Shown here: positions 53,026-62,590 of the stretch, one piece after another
How positions within the stretch are numbered: the first letter of the stretch is position 1
Layout: the number at the start of each line of letters is the position of its first letter
Position numbers and translations under genes: made by a program
Assembly: GCF_026283965.1 (NCBI RefSeq)
Contig: NZ_JAPDPD010000011.1
Location: 1-64,000 of the forward strand
Length of the DNA: 64,000 nucleotides
From: Dyella subtropica
GTDB taxonomy: Bacteria > Pseudomonadota > Gammaproteobacteria > Xanthomonadales > Rhodanobacteraceae
Direction of reading: 5' to 3'
The notes under the pieces: model-generated
Database searches by the model: none
The model's input: only the letters and a program-made list of their open reading frames with translations
What the model was told of the DNA's origin: nothing

Positions 53026-56000
53026 TCATGGAGTGGTTCCCTGGCCGGGAGTTAGCACGACGTTCGCTTTGCTGGCATGGCGCAACCGATGCAGGACCAG
53101 AAGACGAAACGCAGCGGGGATCACGAGCATGGATAGCAGCGGCGCGGTGAGCATGCCGCCCACCATCGGTGCCGCGATGCGCTGCATGACTTCGGAGCCC
53201 GCGCCGTGGCCCAGCAGAATCGGGAAGAGGCCGGCGAGGATGACGGCGACGGTCATCGTTTTGGGTCGTACGCGCTGCACAGCGCCTTCGCGAATCGCGT
53301 CGTTGAGCTGAGTGGGGCCTGCCTGGGGGTTAAGCACGAGGTGCTGCTCCCAGGCATGCCGTAAGTACAGCAGCATCACTACGCCGAACTCGGCGGCGAC
53401 GCCGGCCAGGGCGATAAAGCCGATCATTGTCGCCACGGATACGGCGTGCCCCAGCAACAAGATCAGCCACAGCCCGCCGACGAGGGCGAGCGGTACGCTC
53501 GCCATGATCATCATTGCTTCGCTGGCTCGACGAAACATCGCATAGATCAGCCCGAAGATGATCACCAGCGCGATCGGCACCACGACTTTGATGCGCTCCA
53601 TCGCGCTGGCCAGATACTCGAACTGACCTGACCAGGCCACCGTAATGCTTGGCGGCAACTTCACCTGTTTAGCCACGGCGCGCTGCAGATCGGCGACGAC
53701 GGCACCGAGATCACGGCCGCTGGTATCGACGTAGACGTAAGTGGCCAGCTGGCCGTTCTCGCTCTTCAGCATCGGCGGCCCCGCATTCAGCGTGATGTCG
53801 GCGATTTGGCCAAGGGTCAGTTGCGCGCCGCTGGCAGCGACGATCGGCAACTGCCGCAAGGCCGCGACCGAATCACGATCGATGCGCGGATAGCGCAGCA
53901 CGATCGGATAACGCTCTCGTCCCTGGACGATCTGCCCGATGGGGTTGCCACCCACCACCGTCGCGATCAGCTCCTGCACCTGCTGCTGGCTTAGCCCATA
54001 ACGCGCTGCATCATCGGGGCGAATATGCACGTCGACGTAGCGGCCACCCGCGGCGCGTTCGGCAATGGCCGAGCTGACGCCGGGCACGGTCCTGGCGACG
54101 GCTTCGATCTGATCGGCCACGGTCTGCAAGGAGGAGGGATCGGGTCCGAGCACCTTGATGCCGATCGGACTCTTGATGCCAGTGGCCAGCATGTCGATGC
54201 GGTTGCGGATCGGCGGCACGAACAAGTTCGTCAGCCCCGGCACATGCACGGCCTTATCCAGCTCGTCCTTGAGCTTGTCCATGGTCATGCCCGGCCGCCA
54301 CTGGTTCTTCGGTTTGAAGGTGATGGTGGTTTCGAACATCTCCAACGGTGCCGGATCGGTGGCCGTCTCCGCACGTCCGGCCTTGCCAAACACGTGATCG
54401 ACCTCGGGCACGGTCTTGATCATGCGATCGGTGAGCTGCAGCAGCTGCGACGCTTTGCCGGCCGACAAACTTGGCAGCGCGGTTGGCATATACAGCAGCG
54501 TGCCTTCGTCCATCGGCGGCATGAACTCGCTGCCTAACCGACTGAAGGGAATCGCGGCGCTGAGCAGCAAAGTCCCGGCCAACACCAAGGTCGCCTTTGG
54601 ATAACGCAGCACGGCTTCCAGGATCGGCCGGTACAGCGCGATCAGGCCGCGATTGAGCGGATTGTCGTGTTCGGCGCGGATGCGCCCGCGCACGAGGTAT
54701 CCCGTCAGCACCGGCACGAGGGTGACGGCGAGCCCGGCCGCCGCTGCCATCGCGTAGGTCTTGGTGAAGGCGAGCGGCTTGAACAACTTGCCTTCTTGTC
54801 CTTCCAGCGCAAACACCGGCACGAACGACAGCGCGATGATCAAGAGGCTGACGAACAGCGCCGGCCCCACTTCGGCGGCCGACTCGGCGACCAGCGTCCA
54901 GCGTGCAGGGCCTTGGGGTTCCTCCCCATCGTGCGCATCACGCCAATGCTCCAAATGCTTGTGCGTGTTTTCGATCATCACCACCGCGGCATCGACCATC
55001 GCGCCGATGGCAATCGCGATACCACCGAGCGACATCAGATTGGCCGACACACCTTGCAGATGCATCACGATGAAAGCGGCCAACACACCGAGCGGTAGCG
55101 TGATCACCGCCACCAGTGCCGAGCGCACGTGGCCGAGGAACAGTGCGCAGACCAGCGCAACGACCATGAATTCCTCCAGCAACTTGCCCCACAGGTTCTC
55201 CACGGCCGCATCGATCAGTTGCGAACGATCGTAGGTCGGCACGATCTCCACGCCGGCCGGCAGGCTGTGTTTTAGCTCGGCGAGCTTGGCCTTCACCGCG
55301 GCGATCGCTGCCTTGGCGTTCTTGCCCGTGCGCAGCACGATGACGCCGCCGGCCACTTCGCCTTGGCCGTCCAGTTCGGTGATGCCGCGCCGGAAGCTCG
55401 GGCCGCGCCGTACCGTGGCGACATCGCGCAGCAGTACCGGTACGCCGCCGGTGTTGGCGGCAATGGGTACGCGTTCGAAGTCCTCGCGACTGCGCAGATA
55501 GCCTTCGCTGCGCACCATGAATTCGGCTTCGCCTTGTTCGATCACCGAGCCGCCGTTCGCGCCGTTGGCGGAGCGGATCGCCTCGACCAGTTGCGTCACC
55601 GTCACGTTGCGGGCGGCCAGCTGTTGCGGGTCAGGCACGATCTGCCATGCCTGTTCCATGCCGCCGAGGCTGGCCACTTCAGCGACATCTGGCACGGTTT
55701 TAAGCTGATAGCGCAGGAACCAGTCCTGCAACGCGCGCAGCTGACCGAGGTCGTGTTGCCCCGTGCGATCGGTCAGCGCGTATTCGTAGATCCAGCCCAA
55801 ACCGGTCGCATCCGGACCCAGCGACGGGCTCACGCCCGAGGGCAAGCGATCGCGTACTTGGCTCAGATACTCCAGCACGCGCGAACGTGCCCAGTAGAGA
55901 TCCGTGCTGTCGTCGAACAGCACATAGACGTAGGAGTCGCCAAAGAACGAGTAGCCGCGAACCGTCCTGGCCCCGGGCACCGACAGCATGGTGGTGACCA

Positions 56001-56205
56001 GCGGGTAGGTCACCTGATCCTCGACGACCTGGGGCGACTGACCTGGCCAGTTGGTGCGGATGATCACCTGGGTGTCGGACAGATCGGGCAGGGCATCGAT
56101 CGGGGTTCGTATCGCAGCAAATACACCGGCCAACGCCAGCGTCATGGCGGCCAGCAGCACGACCACGCGGTGCGCGATCGCTGCGCGGATGACGGCGGCG
56201 ATCAT
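53026..56205 (-). CDS. cusA: Copper/silver RND efflux pump CusA
   Basis: The predicted 1059-residue inner-membrane protein has the heavy-metal-efflux (HME) RND plan: [48 protein letters not shown] and [33 protein letters not shown]. The porter region has [14 protein letters not shown] and [18 protein letters not shown], with Met residues in the places used by CusA to carry Cu(I)/Ag(I). Proton-relay acids are expected in the helices. It is the last gene of the cus operon; its start overlaps the cusB stop by 4 bases. Confidence 0.93.
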   Translation of the reverse strand: MIAAVIRAAIAHRVVVLLAAMTLALAGVFAAIRTPIDALPDLSDTQVIIRTNWPGQSPQVVEDQVTYPLVTTMLSVPGARTVRGYSFFGDSYVYVLFDDSTDLYWARSRVLEYLSQVRDRLPSGVSPSLGPDATGLGWIYEYALTDRTGQHDLGQLRALQDWFLRYQLKTVPDVAEVASLGGMEQAWQIVPDPQQLAARNVTVTQLVEAIRSANGANGGSVIEQGEAEFMVRSEGYLRSREDFERVPIAANTGGVPVLLRDVATVRRGPSFRRGITELDGQGEVAGGVIVLRTGKNAKAAIAAVKAKLAELKHSLPAGVEIVPTYDRSQLIDAAVENLWGKLLEEFMVVALVCALFLGHVRSALVAVITLPLGVLAAFIVMHLQGVSANLMSLGGIAIAIGAMVDAAVVMIENTHKHLEHWRDAHDGEEPQGPARWTLVAESAAEVGPALFVSLLIIALSFVPVFALEGQEGKLFKPLAFTKTYAMAAAAGLAVTLVPVLTGYLVRGRIRAEHDNPLNRGLIALYRPILEAVLRYPKATLVLAGTLLLSAAIPFSRLGSEFMPPMDEGTLLYMPTALPSLSAGKASQLLQLTDRMIKTVPEVDHVFGKAGRAETATDPAPLEMFETTITFKPKNQWRPGMTMDKLKDELDKAVHVPGLTNLFVPPIRNRIDMLATGIKSPIGIKVLGPDPSSLQTVADQIEAVARTVPGVSSAIAERAAGGRYVDVHIRPDDAARYGLSQQQVQELIATVVGGNPIGQIVQGRERYPIVLRYPRIDRDSVAALRQLPIVAASGAQLTLGQIADITLNAGPPMLKSENGQLATYVYVDTSGRDLGAVVADLQRAVAKQVKLPPSITVAWSGQFEYLASAMERIKVVVPIALVIIFGLIYAMFRRASEAMMIMASVPLALVGGLWLILLLGHAVSVATMIGFIALAGVAAEFGVVMLLYLRHAWEQHLVLNPQAGPTQLNDAIREGAVQRVRPKTMTVAVILAGLFPILLGHGAGSEVMQRIAAPMVGGMLTAPLLSMLVIPAAFRLLVLHRLRHASKANVVLTPGQGTTP

Positions 56206-57500
56206 GGGTGTTCTCCCGGCATGGTCATGCCCGGCATCGGCGCGCTGGTCGCGGGTGCCGGCTTCGCGACAGGGTCATTCAAGCGCTCCAGCGACCCCGA
56301 CAGGCTCGCCTCCGAGTCGATCAGGAACTGACCAGACACCACCACCTTCTCGCCACCGGTAAGGCCGTCGAGAATTTCGGTGTAACCGCCGGCCGCACGT
56401 CCAGCGCGTACGGCGACGGCGCGGAAGTGGCCGCTGTCGTCGGCGACGATCACCCGTGTGTGATCGCCCGTCGCAATCAACGCATCGTCAGGCACCACCG
56501 GCACGGCTTTGCCCGGCATCGGGTCGAGCTGCACGGTGGCGAACATGCCGGGACTCAACCTGCCTTGCGGGTTGGCGAGCACGATGCGTGCGCGCTGTGT
56601 ACGCGTGGTCATGTCGATATCGGGCAGCAGCGTTTCCACGTGGCCGCGAAAGACTTGTCCCGGCAGCGCATCGACGTGAACGGTGACCGGCGTATCCGCA
56701 TGCACCATGCCGGCCACGATCTGCGGCAAGGCCGCCTCGACCCACACCGTAGAGAGCCCGTTGATCGTCATTAGCGTCTGTCCGGCATTGACGCGCTGAC
56801 CCTCACGCACATCCAGCGTACCGATCACGCCGGCTTGAGGCGCATGCAAGGTGATCTGGCCGCCGCTGCCAATCGTGCGGCCATCGGCAGGCGACAGGCC
56901 GAGTGCCTGCAAGCGTTGTTGCGCGGCGCCACGCAAGGCTTTCGCCTCCATCGACTGGACATGCTGCAGCGCCTGCGATTCAGCCACGGCGCTGCTCCAC
57001 TGCGGCGCGAGCAGGTCAGCCAGCGGAGCACCCGCGGCGACGTTGGTATACGGGGCGCGCACGTACAGCTTGCTCACCACCGCGTCCACACGGGCGCTGA
57101 CGACCGTGGCTTGGCGCAGATCCCAGCTGATCGTGCCGGGTACGCGTACCGTCGCCGGCAGCACGCGGCGCTCCACCGATGCCGTGCGTACACCGAGGTT
57201 TTGCACGGTTGCTGCATCGATGCGTACCGTGTTCGTGTCGGCGCCGGCATCGGCATATTTGGGCACCATCTGCATGCCCATCGACGACAAGCCGGGCTTG
57301 TCATGGTGCTCGGCGGGAATCATCGGGTCGTACCAGTACAACACCTTGGCACTGGCAGCTGGTGCTGGAGATCCTGTGATGGCGGGATGATCGGCGGAAG
57401 GTCCCGCCTGATCAGCACCGCGGCGGCCCGCCCAGTAAGCAGCCATCGCGGTAACGAGCAGCACGGCAAGAATGAAGGGGATCAACAGTGCGCGTTTCAT
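56202..57500 (-). CDS. cusB: CusB-like periplasmic adaptor
   Basis: The 432-residue membrane-fusion protein has an N-terminal anchor ([25 protein letters not shown]), an N-terminal metal-binding-type segment ([28 protein letters not shown], the YxxPM..xxx..GMxMVP motif of CusB), an alpha-helical hairpin/lipoyl region ([36 protein letters not shown]) and beta-barrel and membrane-proximal domains. The C-terminus is Met rich ([13 protein letters not shown]). It delivers metal to CusA. The start at 57500 is chosen for the signal-anchor; it overlaps the following gene. Confidence 0.92.
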   Translation of the reverse strand: MKRALLIPFILAVLLVTAMAAYWAGRRGADQAGPSADHPAITGSPAPAASAKVLYWYDPMIPAEHHDKPGLSSMGMQMVPKYADAGADTNTVRIDAATVQNLGVRTASVERRVLPATVRVPGTISWDLRQATVVSARVDAVVSKLYVRAPYTNVAAGAPLADLLAPQWSSAVAESQALQHVQSMEAKALRGAAQQRLQALGLSPADGRTIGSGGQITLHAPQAGVIGTLDVREGQRVNAGQTLMTINGLSTVWVEAALPQIVAGMVHADTPVTVHVDALPGQVFRGHVETLLPDIDMTTRTQRARIVLANPQGRLSPGMFATVQLDPMPGKAVPVVPDDALIATGDHTRVIVADDSGHFRAVAVRAGRAAGGYTEILDGLTGGEKVVVSGQFLIDSEASLSGSLERLNDPVAKPAPATSAPMPGMTMPGEHP

Positions 57501-58789
57501 GGGGTATTCCCCTCGGGCAGCAGGTAACTCAAGGCCGCCCAGGCACGACCGTAGTCGGTCAGCATGCGGGCAAAGTCGGTGTGGTGAGCGATTTCGTCGC
57601 GGCGTGCTTCCAGCAAGGGCTGGATATCGCCGCCGCCGCGATAGGCGGCTAACGCCAACGCGGCACGATCGTTGGCCTGCGGTAGCAGTTGGTCGAGATG
57701 CCGACGCACTTGCCGCCCTAACGCGTCCCATTGCGCCCAGGCCGCCTGCACGACTTCGGTTTGCTGCCGCCGTGCATCATCGTGCTCGGCACGGACGGCA
57801 TCGAGATCAGCGGCACGCGCGCTGATGCCGCGGTCCTGCCGATCGCGAGTGAACAGCGGCAGGCTCACGCCGACCTGCAACGACACCATGTCGGACAGGC
57901 CCCGAACACGGGAGCCGTAATTCATACCGACACTCCATTCGGGATGCTTCTCGGCCCGCGCCGCCGCGAGAGCGGCTTCGGCAGCGTGTTCGCGTGCCGG
58001 CCAGTCCAGCAGGTTGCCTTGTTGATCGACGCTGGCCAGCAGAGCGGGTTCGTCACGGGGCAGTACCGCGAAATCCGGCGCATCAGCCAGTGGCTCGTTG
58101 ACCGGAGCACCGAACCATCGCCCCAAGGTTGCCCGCGCCTGAGCTTCGCGCGAGGTGGCATCGTCGATACGGTTCTCCAGGTCGAGCGCTTCCATCCGCA
58201 TGGCCAGCACGTCGGCCGCGGAGCCGGTGCCGCCGCGCAATCGCGCCTCGGCCACCGCGACATCCACGGTCCACTCGCGCCGCATCGCCTGCAGCATCTG
58301 GGCTTCATGGTGAGCGCCCCATGCGCCGATCCAGGCGGCGGCGACGTGTTGTTCGATCGCAAGCCGGGTCATGGCTGTGGTCGATGCCGCTTGCTCGACA
58401 TTCGCACCGGCGGCATCGCGCTGCGCCTGCCGTTTGGTCCGCGACGGCAGCACTTGGGTAAGCCCGACCGTGCGCATGGTCATGGTGTCACCGCCAGCCG
58501 TAAACGCGCCTGGCCCCTGGATGGCCAGATTGTCGATACCGAAGGTGAGTTGAGGATCGGGCAGGGCGCCTGCGCGCCCAGCTTCTTCACGGGCGGCATC
58601 CTGCTTGGCAAGACGCACCTCCAGTAGAGGCGCCTGCACCAAGGCCCGTCGCGTCGCGGCGTCCAGTGTCAGGGCCGTCGTGGAGTCATCCGCCCATGCT
58701 GGGGAGGCGAAGAGACATAGGACGGCCCATAAAAGGCACGGCCAGTGGCGCGCCCGGAAGGCTCGCGTCCAGATTCGATACGAAAACAT
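57497..58789 (-). CDS. cusC: TolC-family outer-membrane channel (CusC-like)
   Basis: The 430-residue precursor has a signal peptide (WPCLLWAVLCLFASPAWA) and two OEP repeats (about 55-220 and 250-420). LAKQDAAREEAGRAGALPDPQLTFGIDN and LLDWPAREHAAEAALAAARAEKHPEWSVGMNYGSR are typical of metal-efflux OEPs. With CusBA it should form a tripartite Cu/Ag pump. Its 3' end overlaps cusB by 4 bases. The order cusC-cusB-cusA, with a copper-motif protein ahead, indicates one operon on the minus strand. Confidence 0.9.
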   Translation of the reverse strand: MFSYRIWTRAFRARHWPCLLWAVLCLFASPAWADDSTTALTLDAATRRALVQAPLLEVRLAKQDAAREEAGRAGALPDPQLTFGIDNLAIQGPGAFTAGGDTMTMRTVGLTQVLPSRTKRQAQRDAAGANVEQAASTTAMTRLAIEQHVAAAWIGAWGAHHEAQMLQAMRREWTVDVAVAEARLRGGTGSAADVLAMRMEALDLENRIDDATSREAQARATLGRWFGAPVNEPLADAPDFAVLPRDEPALLASVDQQGNLLDWPAREHAAEAALAAARAEKHPEWSVGMNYGSRVRGLSDMVSLQVGVSLPLFTRDRQDRGISARAADLDAVRAEHDDARRQQTEVVQAAWAQWDALGRQVRRHLDQLLPQANDRAALALAAYRGGGDIQPLLEARRDEIAHHTDFARMLTDYGRAWAALSYLLPEGNTP

Positions 58790-58861
58790 GACTAGCTCCG
58801 ATCACAAAACCGTACGGGCCATGCACGCAGGCATGGCCACCGAGTGGTCAGCGATCGAGGG

Positions 58862-59275
58862 CTAAATCAACAGCGAGCAGAACCGCAACGTAGGCGGTGG
58901 ATCGGGGCGAAGCAGCGCGACATCAGGCAAGGGCGCCTGGTCGGGTGCACGTACGATGGTTCCCAGCGAAGTGGGGGATGCGAGCGGCAACAAGAGCGGC
59001 GGAACCGCCGGTAGGCGGACGTCATGCGCCGAAGTCGCGTTACCGGCGCAGTGCTCCGCGCAACGCGCATCCGCATTTTGGTGAAGAAGCGATGCCTTCG
59101 CCTTGGAGGCCATGCCCATAGCTGCGCAATCGCCCGTCATCACGGTATCGGACGATGCCGTCGGCAACGTACAGACATAGGCAGCCATGGCTAGCTGCTG
59201 GAACAGCAGGCAAAACACCACCACCGCGGTCCATAGGGCGCGGCGACGGCGGCTGATGTGAAAACGCATGCGCAT
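58862..59275 (-). CDS. Small Cys/Met-containing periplasmic protein heading the cus operon
   Basis: The 137-residue protein has a membrane-type N-terminal segment (RALWTAVVVFCLLFQQLAMAAY) and a Cys-rich central part: YVCTLP, GDCAAMGM, RCAEHC. The C-terminus is Pro rich and ends RFCSLLI, as in DUF2946-like copper-associated proteins. Its place ahead of cusCBA on the same strand suggests a periplasmic copper-binding or sensing role. The family assignment is tentative. Confidence 0.7.
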   Translation of the reverse strand: MRMRFHISRRRRALWTAVVVFCLLFQQLAMAAYVCTLPTASSDTVMTGDCAAMGMASKAKASLLHQNADARCAEHCAGNATSAHDVRLPAVPPLLLPLASPTSLGTIVRAPDQAPLPDVALLRPDPPPTLRFCSLLI

Positions 59276-59343
59276 GGCGGGGCCATCTTAACGCAGCTGG
59301 AGTTGTTGGCGCCTGGATAAAGCGTATGCGGCACGAGGCATCT

Positions 59344-59475
59344 TTTTGCTCGTCCTCCCGGCGAAGGCCGGGATCCAGTTTTAATAAGCTGTGCGAAGCA
59401 CACAAAAACTGTTTTGAGTGCTTCGCACGGCACTCCTGCTGGATCCCGGCCTGCGCCGGGATGACGGCTCAAAAC
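59344..59475. repeat. MITE-like nested inverted-repeat element, copy 2
   Basis: Same layout as 43950-44082: TTTTTGCTCGTC edge, outer arms CGGCGAAGGCCGGGATCCAG / CTGGATCCCGGCCTGCGCCG, inner hairpin GTGCGAAGCAC/GTGCTTCGCAC, and a GACGGCTCAAAAC edge. It lies between the cus operon and DUF1801 gene, in a gap of 261 bases that has no other recognisable feature. Confidence 0.9.
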
Positions 59476-59536
59476 CTAGGCGTACCTCAGCCTCGGCCCG
59501 TTTCGCTTCTCAGTTGAGCAACACCAAACCATGGCT

Positions 59537-59956
59537 TTACGCCTTTTGGCTTTTGCTCGCCTTCGGTCGAGCACCCGCCGGCGCGTTCTTCTTCAATTTG
59601 GTCTGGTTGTATTCAATGGCCGCACGGACAAGGCTCTTTAAAGCGCGCTGGTTGATCTTGTCACCCTCGAAAAAATCGATTGCCCGCCATGTGCTGCCAC
59701 CGAGCCCCGCGTTGAAGAGTTTGTCGGGATCTTCAAGGTGCGCACCGTGAGAAAAGGTGAGCTTCACCTTCCCCTTGTGAGCGTTGGCGACCGCGATCAT
59801 TCCATCGCGAGACCACACCGGGCTTCCCATCCACTTCCACTCCTCGACGATGTCTTTGTCGACCTCGAGGATGGCCTTGCGAACGTCGGCGAATGTCTTG
59901 CCACGCCAGTCCGTGATGCCTGCGATCAACTGGTCAATGCGTTCCGATGGATTCAT
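59537..59956 (-). CDS. DUF1801-domain protein
   Basis: The 139-residue protein fits the DUF1801 (YdhG-like) family: ERIDQLIAGITDWRGKTFADVRKAILEVDKDIVEEWKWMGSPVWSRDGMIAVANAHKGKVKLTFSHGAHLEDPDKLFNAGLGGSTWRAIDFFEGDKINQRALKSLVRAAIEYN. The tail is Lys/Ala rich. The start at 59956 is supported by AGAGGA. It is the last gene of an AraC-VOC-DUF1801 operon. The function is unknown. Confidence 0.85.
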   Translation of the reverse strand: MNPSERIDQLIAGITDWRGKTFADVRKAILEVDKDIVEEWKWMGSPVWSRDGMIAVANAHKGKVKLTFSHGAHLEDPDKLFNAGLGGSTWRAIDFFEGDKINQRALKSLVRAAIEYNQTKLKKNAPAGARPKASKSQKA

Positions 59957-60009
59957 GGGTTCCTCTGGGCCCTGTTTGGTCATGCGATGTTCAATCGATT
60001 GCTTACGGC

Positions 60010-60420
60010 TCAGCGCAACTGCTGGATGCGAATCATGTTGCCTGCGGGATCGCGGACGGCGCAGTCGCGAACTCCGTACGGCTGGTCGGTGGGTTCCTGG
60101 ACGATATCGGCTTCGCGGGCTTGCAGCCGCTCGAAGGCGCCGCCGAGGTCCTTGGTGGCCAGGAGGAGGATGCCGAAGGTGCCCTTGGCCATCATCTCGG
60201 CGATGGTGCGGCGTTCGTCGTCGGTGATGCCGGGGCTGGCGTCCGGTGGATACAGGACGATGGAGGTGCCGGGCTGGCCGGTTGGGCCGACGGTGATCCA
60301 GCGCTTGCCGCCGTATCCGACGTCGTTGCGGACCTCGAAGCCGAGGGTGTCGCGATAGAAGGTCAAGGCGGCGTCCGGGTCGTTCTGCGGGAGGAAGCTT
60401 GAGTGAATGGTGATGTCCAT
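60010..60420 (-). CDS. VOC family protein
   Basis: The predicted 136-residue protein has a VOC fold: ITIHSSFLPQNDPDAALTFYRDTLGFEVRNDVGYGGKRWITVGP and a second half with TFGILLLATKDLGGAFERLQAREADIVQEPTDQPYGVRDCAVRDPAGNMIRIQQ. The dPaGNmIRI ending is the common metal-site strand. Role unknown; it may be a resistance or lyase-type protein. It is flanked by a regulator gene and DUF1801 gene on the same strand, 36 and 53 bases apart. Confidence 0.85.
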   Translation of the reverse strand: MDITIHSSFLPQNDPDAALTFYRDTLGFEVRNDVGYGGKRWITVGPTGQPGTSIVLYPPDASPGITDDERRTIAEMMAKGTFGILLLATKDLGGAFERLQAREADIVQEPTDQPYGVRDCAVRDPAGNMIRIQQLR

Positions 60421-60456
60421 GGCGGTCTCTCTCAGTGGTGGTGAAGTTGACGGCGA

Positions 60457-60906
60457 TCAGTCTAGTTCCGGCTCGGTGGCCAGCGCTTCTCGATTCCTGA
60501 TCGGTCGCGTCACGTGTTTCGCCACGCAGGACGGGATCCCCACGGTCGTATGCGCCTCCTGGCGCCGATAGGTGCTGGGTGACATGCCGACCAGCTCGGT
60601 GAACCGGGTACTGAAGGTGCCCAGCGACGCGCAGCCAACCTCGAAACAGACCTCGGTGACGCTGAGGTCGCCACGGCGCAGCAGCGCCATCGCACGCTCG
60701 ATGCGCCGCGTCATTAGATAGGAGTAAGGAGACTCGCCGTAGGCGAGCTTGAACTGGCGGCTGAGGTGTCCGGCCGACATATGCACGCCACAAGCCAACG
60801 CCTCGACGTCCAATGGCTGCGCGTATTCCCGGTCGATCCGGTCGCGAACGCGACGCAACCGTGCGAGGTCGCGCAGATGCAGTGCTTCAGCGGGTTTGCT
60901 GGTCAT
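60457..60906 (-). CDS. AraC-family regulator, short form
   Basis: The 149-residue protein is essentially the two helix-turn-helix units of AraC: VRDRIDREYAQPLDVEALACGVHMSAGHLSRQFKLAYGESPYSYLMTRRIERAMALLRRGDLSVTEVCFEVGCASLGTFSTRFTELVGMSPSTYRR. It lacks an N-terminal sensor domain, so its activity must depend on level or partner. It is the first gene of the AraC-VOC-DUF1801 operon. The ATG at 60906 is preferred to an upstream in-frame GTG at 60930. Confidence 0.85.
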   Translation of the reverse strand: MTSKPAEALHLRDLARLRRVRDRIDREYAQPLDVEALACGVHMSAGHLSRQFKLAYGESPYSYLMTRRIERAMALLRRGDLSVTEVCFEVGCASLGTFSTRFTELVGMSPSTYRRQEAHTTVGIPSCVAKHVTRPIRNREALATEPELD

Positions 60907-60964
60907 CGGCAGGATCGTGTCACGTCGCACCGGCGTGCATCAAGTCCGTCGATGCGGGGCATCC

Positions 60965-61599
60965 TTTGTTCTGTGTTCGCGACAATCGATGGATTATCGG
61001 GACCTGGCCGCTTATGCGGCGGGCATTCCGTGGGTGTGGCGATGCCTTGGGTCGCTTTCTGTGCTGTTGCCGATGAATAGGTGCGGTGTTGCGACCTGGC
61101 CGCTTATGCAGCGGGCATTCCGGACGCCTGCCGGCGCCCGGGTCACTTTCTCTTTGCTGACCCAAAGAGAAAGTAACCAAAGAGAAATGGTCTGAGAGCA
61201 TGCGGCGCGCTTCGTGGACGCGCTTTTTCCAGTGCCGGACGGTGGAGGCGTGGCGATACCAAAAGGCTCGTCCTCTCGAAATCTCCCGCGCAAGACGGAG
61301 AGAGACGAAAGCTATGCAAGGCGATACATCAGGAAACCATCCCAACGCCTGACACTGGAAAAGGTGCGGCTACAGAGCACATCGCCTGCTCTGAGGCCAT
61401 TTCTCTTGGGTTACTTTCTCTTTACTCCGGGCATCCATGCCCTCCGCCCTTCGGGCCAGCTCCGCTGTTCGCACCCGCTCCTGCGGGTGCGTGGGCCAGC
61501 AAAGAGAAAGTGACCCGACTCGCGGCAGCGAGGCGGAACGCCCGCTGCGTAAGCGGCCAGGTCGCGATAGCGCATCGATTATCGCGAACACAGAACAAA
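60965..61599. repeat. Large imperfect inverted repeat with internal hairpins
   Basis: The left arm (TTTGTTCTGTGTTCGCGACA from 60965 through about 61190) and right arm (61395 to TGTTCGCGATAATCGATGCG inverted at 61599) are near-perfect reverse complements. They include GACCTGGCCGCTTA, GGGTCACTTTCTCTTTGCTG and AAGAGAAAGTAACC blocks. The middle (about 61191-61394) has no credible gene. It is the largest repeat here, and related single arms occur at 29.4, 19.6 and 52.1 kb. It fills most of the 1046-base gap 60907-61952. Confidence 0.75.
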
Positions 61600-61805
61600 T
61601 CCCCCAGCACTGCTCTGCCGGCGTAGAGATTTTGAACAGGCTTTTTGAATGTCTTATTGAATGTAAGGCATGCCCACGATGGGGCATGTCAGTGAATGGC
61701 AGGGGAGTCGATAGTGCCCCTTTGGCCCCATTAACAGACCGCCGGTGAGCGCGGCGTGAGTGCAGCCGTGGACGTGGTGCCACGGCTCCATCGCTGCGTA
61801 GGTTT

Positions 61806-61882
61806 TTCGCCCACGGGGTGGGCTCCTACAAAAACTCAGGTGCCGCACATGTTTAATGTAGGAGCGCACCCTGTGCGCGAAA
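61806..61882. repeat. REP-like unit pair, opposite polarity
   Basis: GGGTGGGCTCCTACA (ending 61830) and TGTAGGAGCGCACCCTGTGC (61858 on) face away from each other, with TTTTTCGC and GCGAAAAA at the outer ends. In the copies at 6961, 10654 and 22620 the units face the other way. It sits about 70 bases before the cupredoxin-like gene. Confidence 0.85.
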
Positions 61883-61952
61883 AAGCACCTCGCCACAGAC
61901 GCGGATCACAAGGGCTTATACTCCGCCCAACGCGCTGACTCCGAGTAGCCCT

Positions 61953-62585
61953 ATGCCTTGGCAGATGCGATGGGCCTGGCTGATTACGGCGAGCATGGGC
62001 TTGGCCCATGCAGGAACATTGTCGGTGCGGGTCGTCGATGCCCAGGGCAAGCCAGTCAGCGATGCCGTCGTGACACTAGCCGGGGCCAGCCAGCCTGCGG
62101 CGGCCCATGCGGCAAGCACGCGCTATATCGATCAAAAGAACGAGACCTTTATTCCCTACGTGCAGGTTGTGCGGCCCGGCGACAGCGTCGTGTTCCGCAA
62201 TAGCGACACCACACGCCATCACGTCTACTCCTTTTCGCCGGTCAAATCCTTCGAGTTCATTCTTCGCCCGGGCGAAAGCTCGTCACCCGTCGTCCTGGAC
62301 CGCGCGGGTACGGTGGCCGTGGGCTGCAATATCCACGACCACATGATCGCTTATCTGGTCATTTCGCCCGAGCAGGCACAGATGACAGCGCAGCAAGGCC
62401 TGGTCAAGTTCGACGCATTGGCGCCCGGCCACTACAGGGTGCAGGTATGGCATCCGCAATTGCATCCGGGCCGGCCGCAACCGGAGGCGCAGGCTGACGT
62501 AAGCAGCAATGCGGACGTATCGCTAACGCTGTCGCTGTTGCCAGACCCGCGCAGCTTTGTCGATCGCGAGCACGTGGACTATTAG
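61953..62585 (+). CDS. Secreted cupredoxin-like protein (methylamine-utilization MauL-like)
   Basis: The 210-residue precursor has a signal peptide (MRWAWLITASMGLAHA). It has two beta domains: an N-terminal Ig-like segment (LSVRVVDAQGKPVSDAVVTLAG) and a plastocyanin-like part with FIPYVQVVRPGDSVVFRNSDTTRHHVYSF and GCNIHDHMIAYLVI, where the HH pair and the C-N-I-H-D-H-M motif are plausible type-1 copper ligands. In related genomes such genes lie before a GGDEF-type protein. It ends 5 bases before the next start, so an operon is likely. Confidence 0.8.
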   Translation: MPWQMRWAWLITASMGLAHAGTLSVRVVDAQGKPVSDAVVTLAGASQPAAAHAASTRYIDQKNETFIPYVQVVRPGDSVVFRNSDTTRHHVYSFSPVKSFEFILRPGESSSPVVLDRAGTVAVGCNIHDHMIAYLVISPEQAQMTAQQGLVKFDALAPGHYRVQVWHPQLHPGRPQPEAQADVSSNADVSLTLSLLPDPRSFVDREHVDY

Positions 62586-62590
62586 ACGCC

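Noticed and set aside
55363-56331. 322-residue plus-strand frame antisense to cusA
   Set aside because: Shadow of a well-matched RND pump gene.
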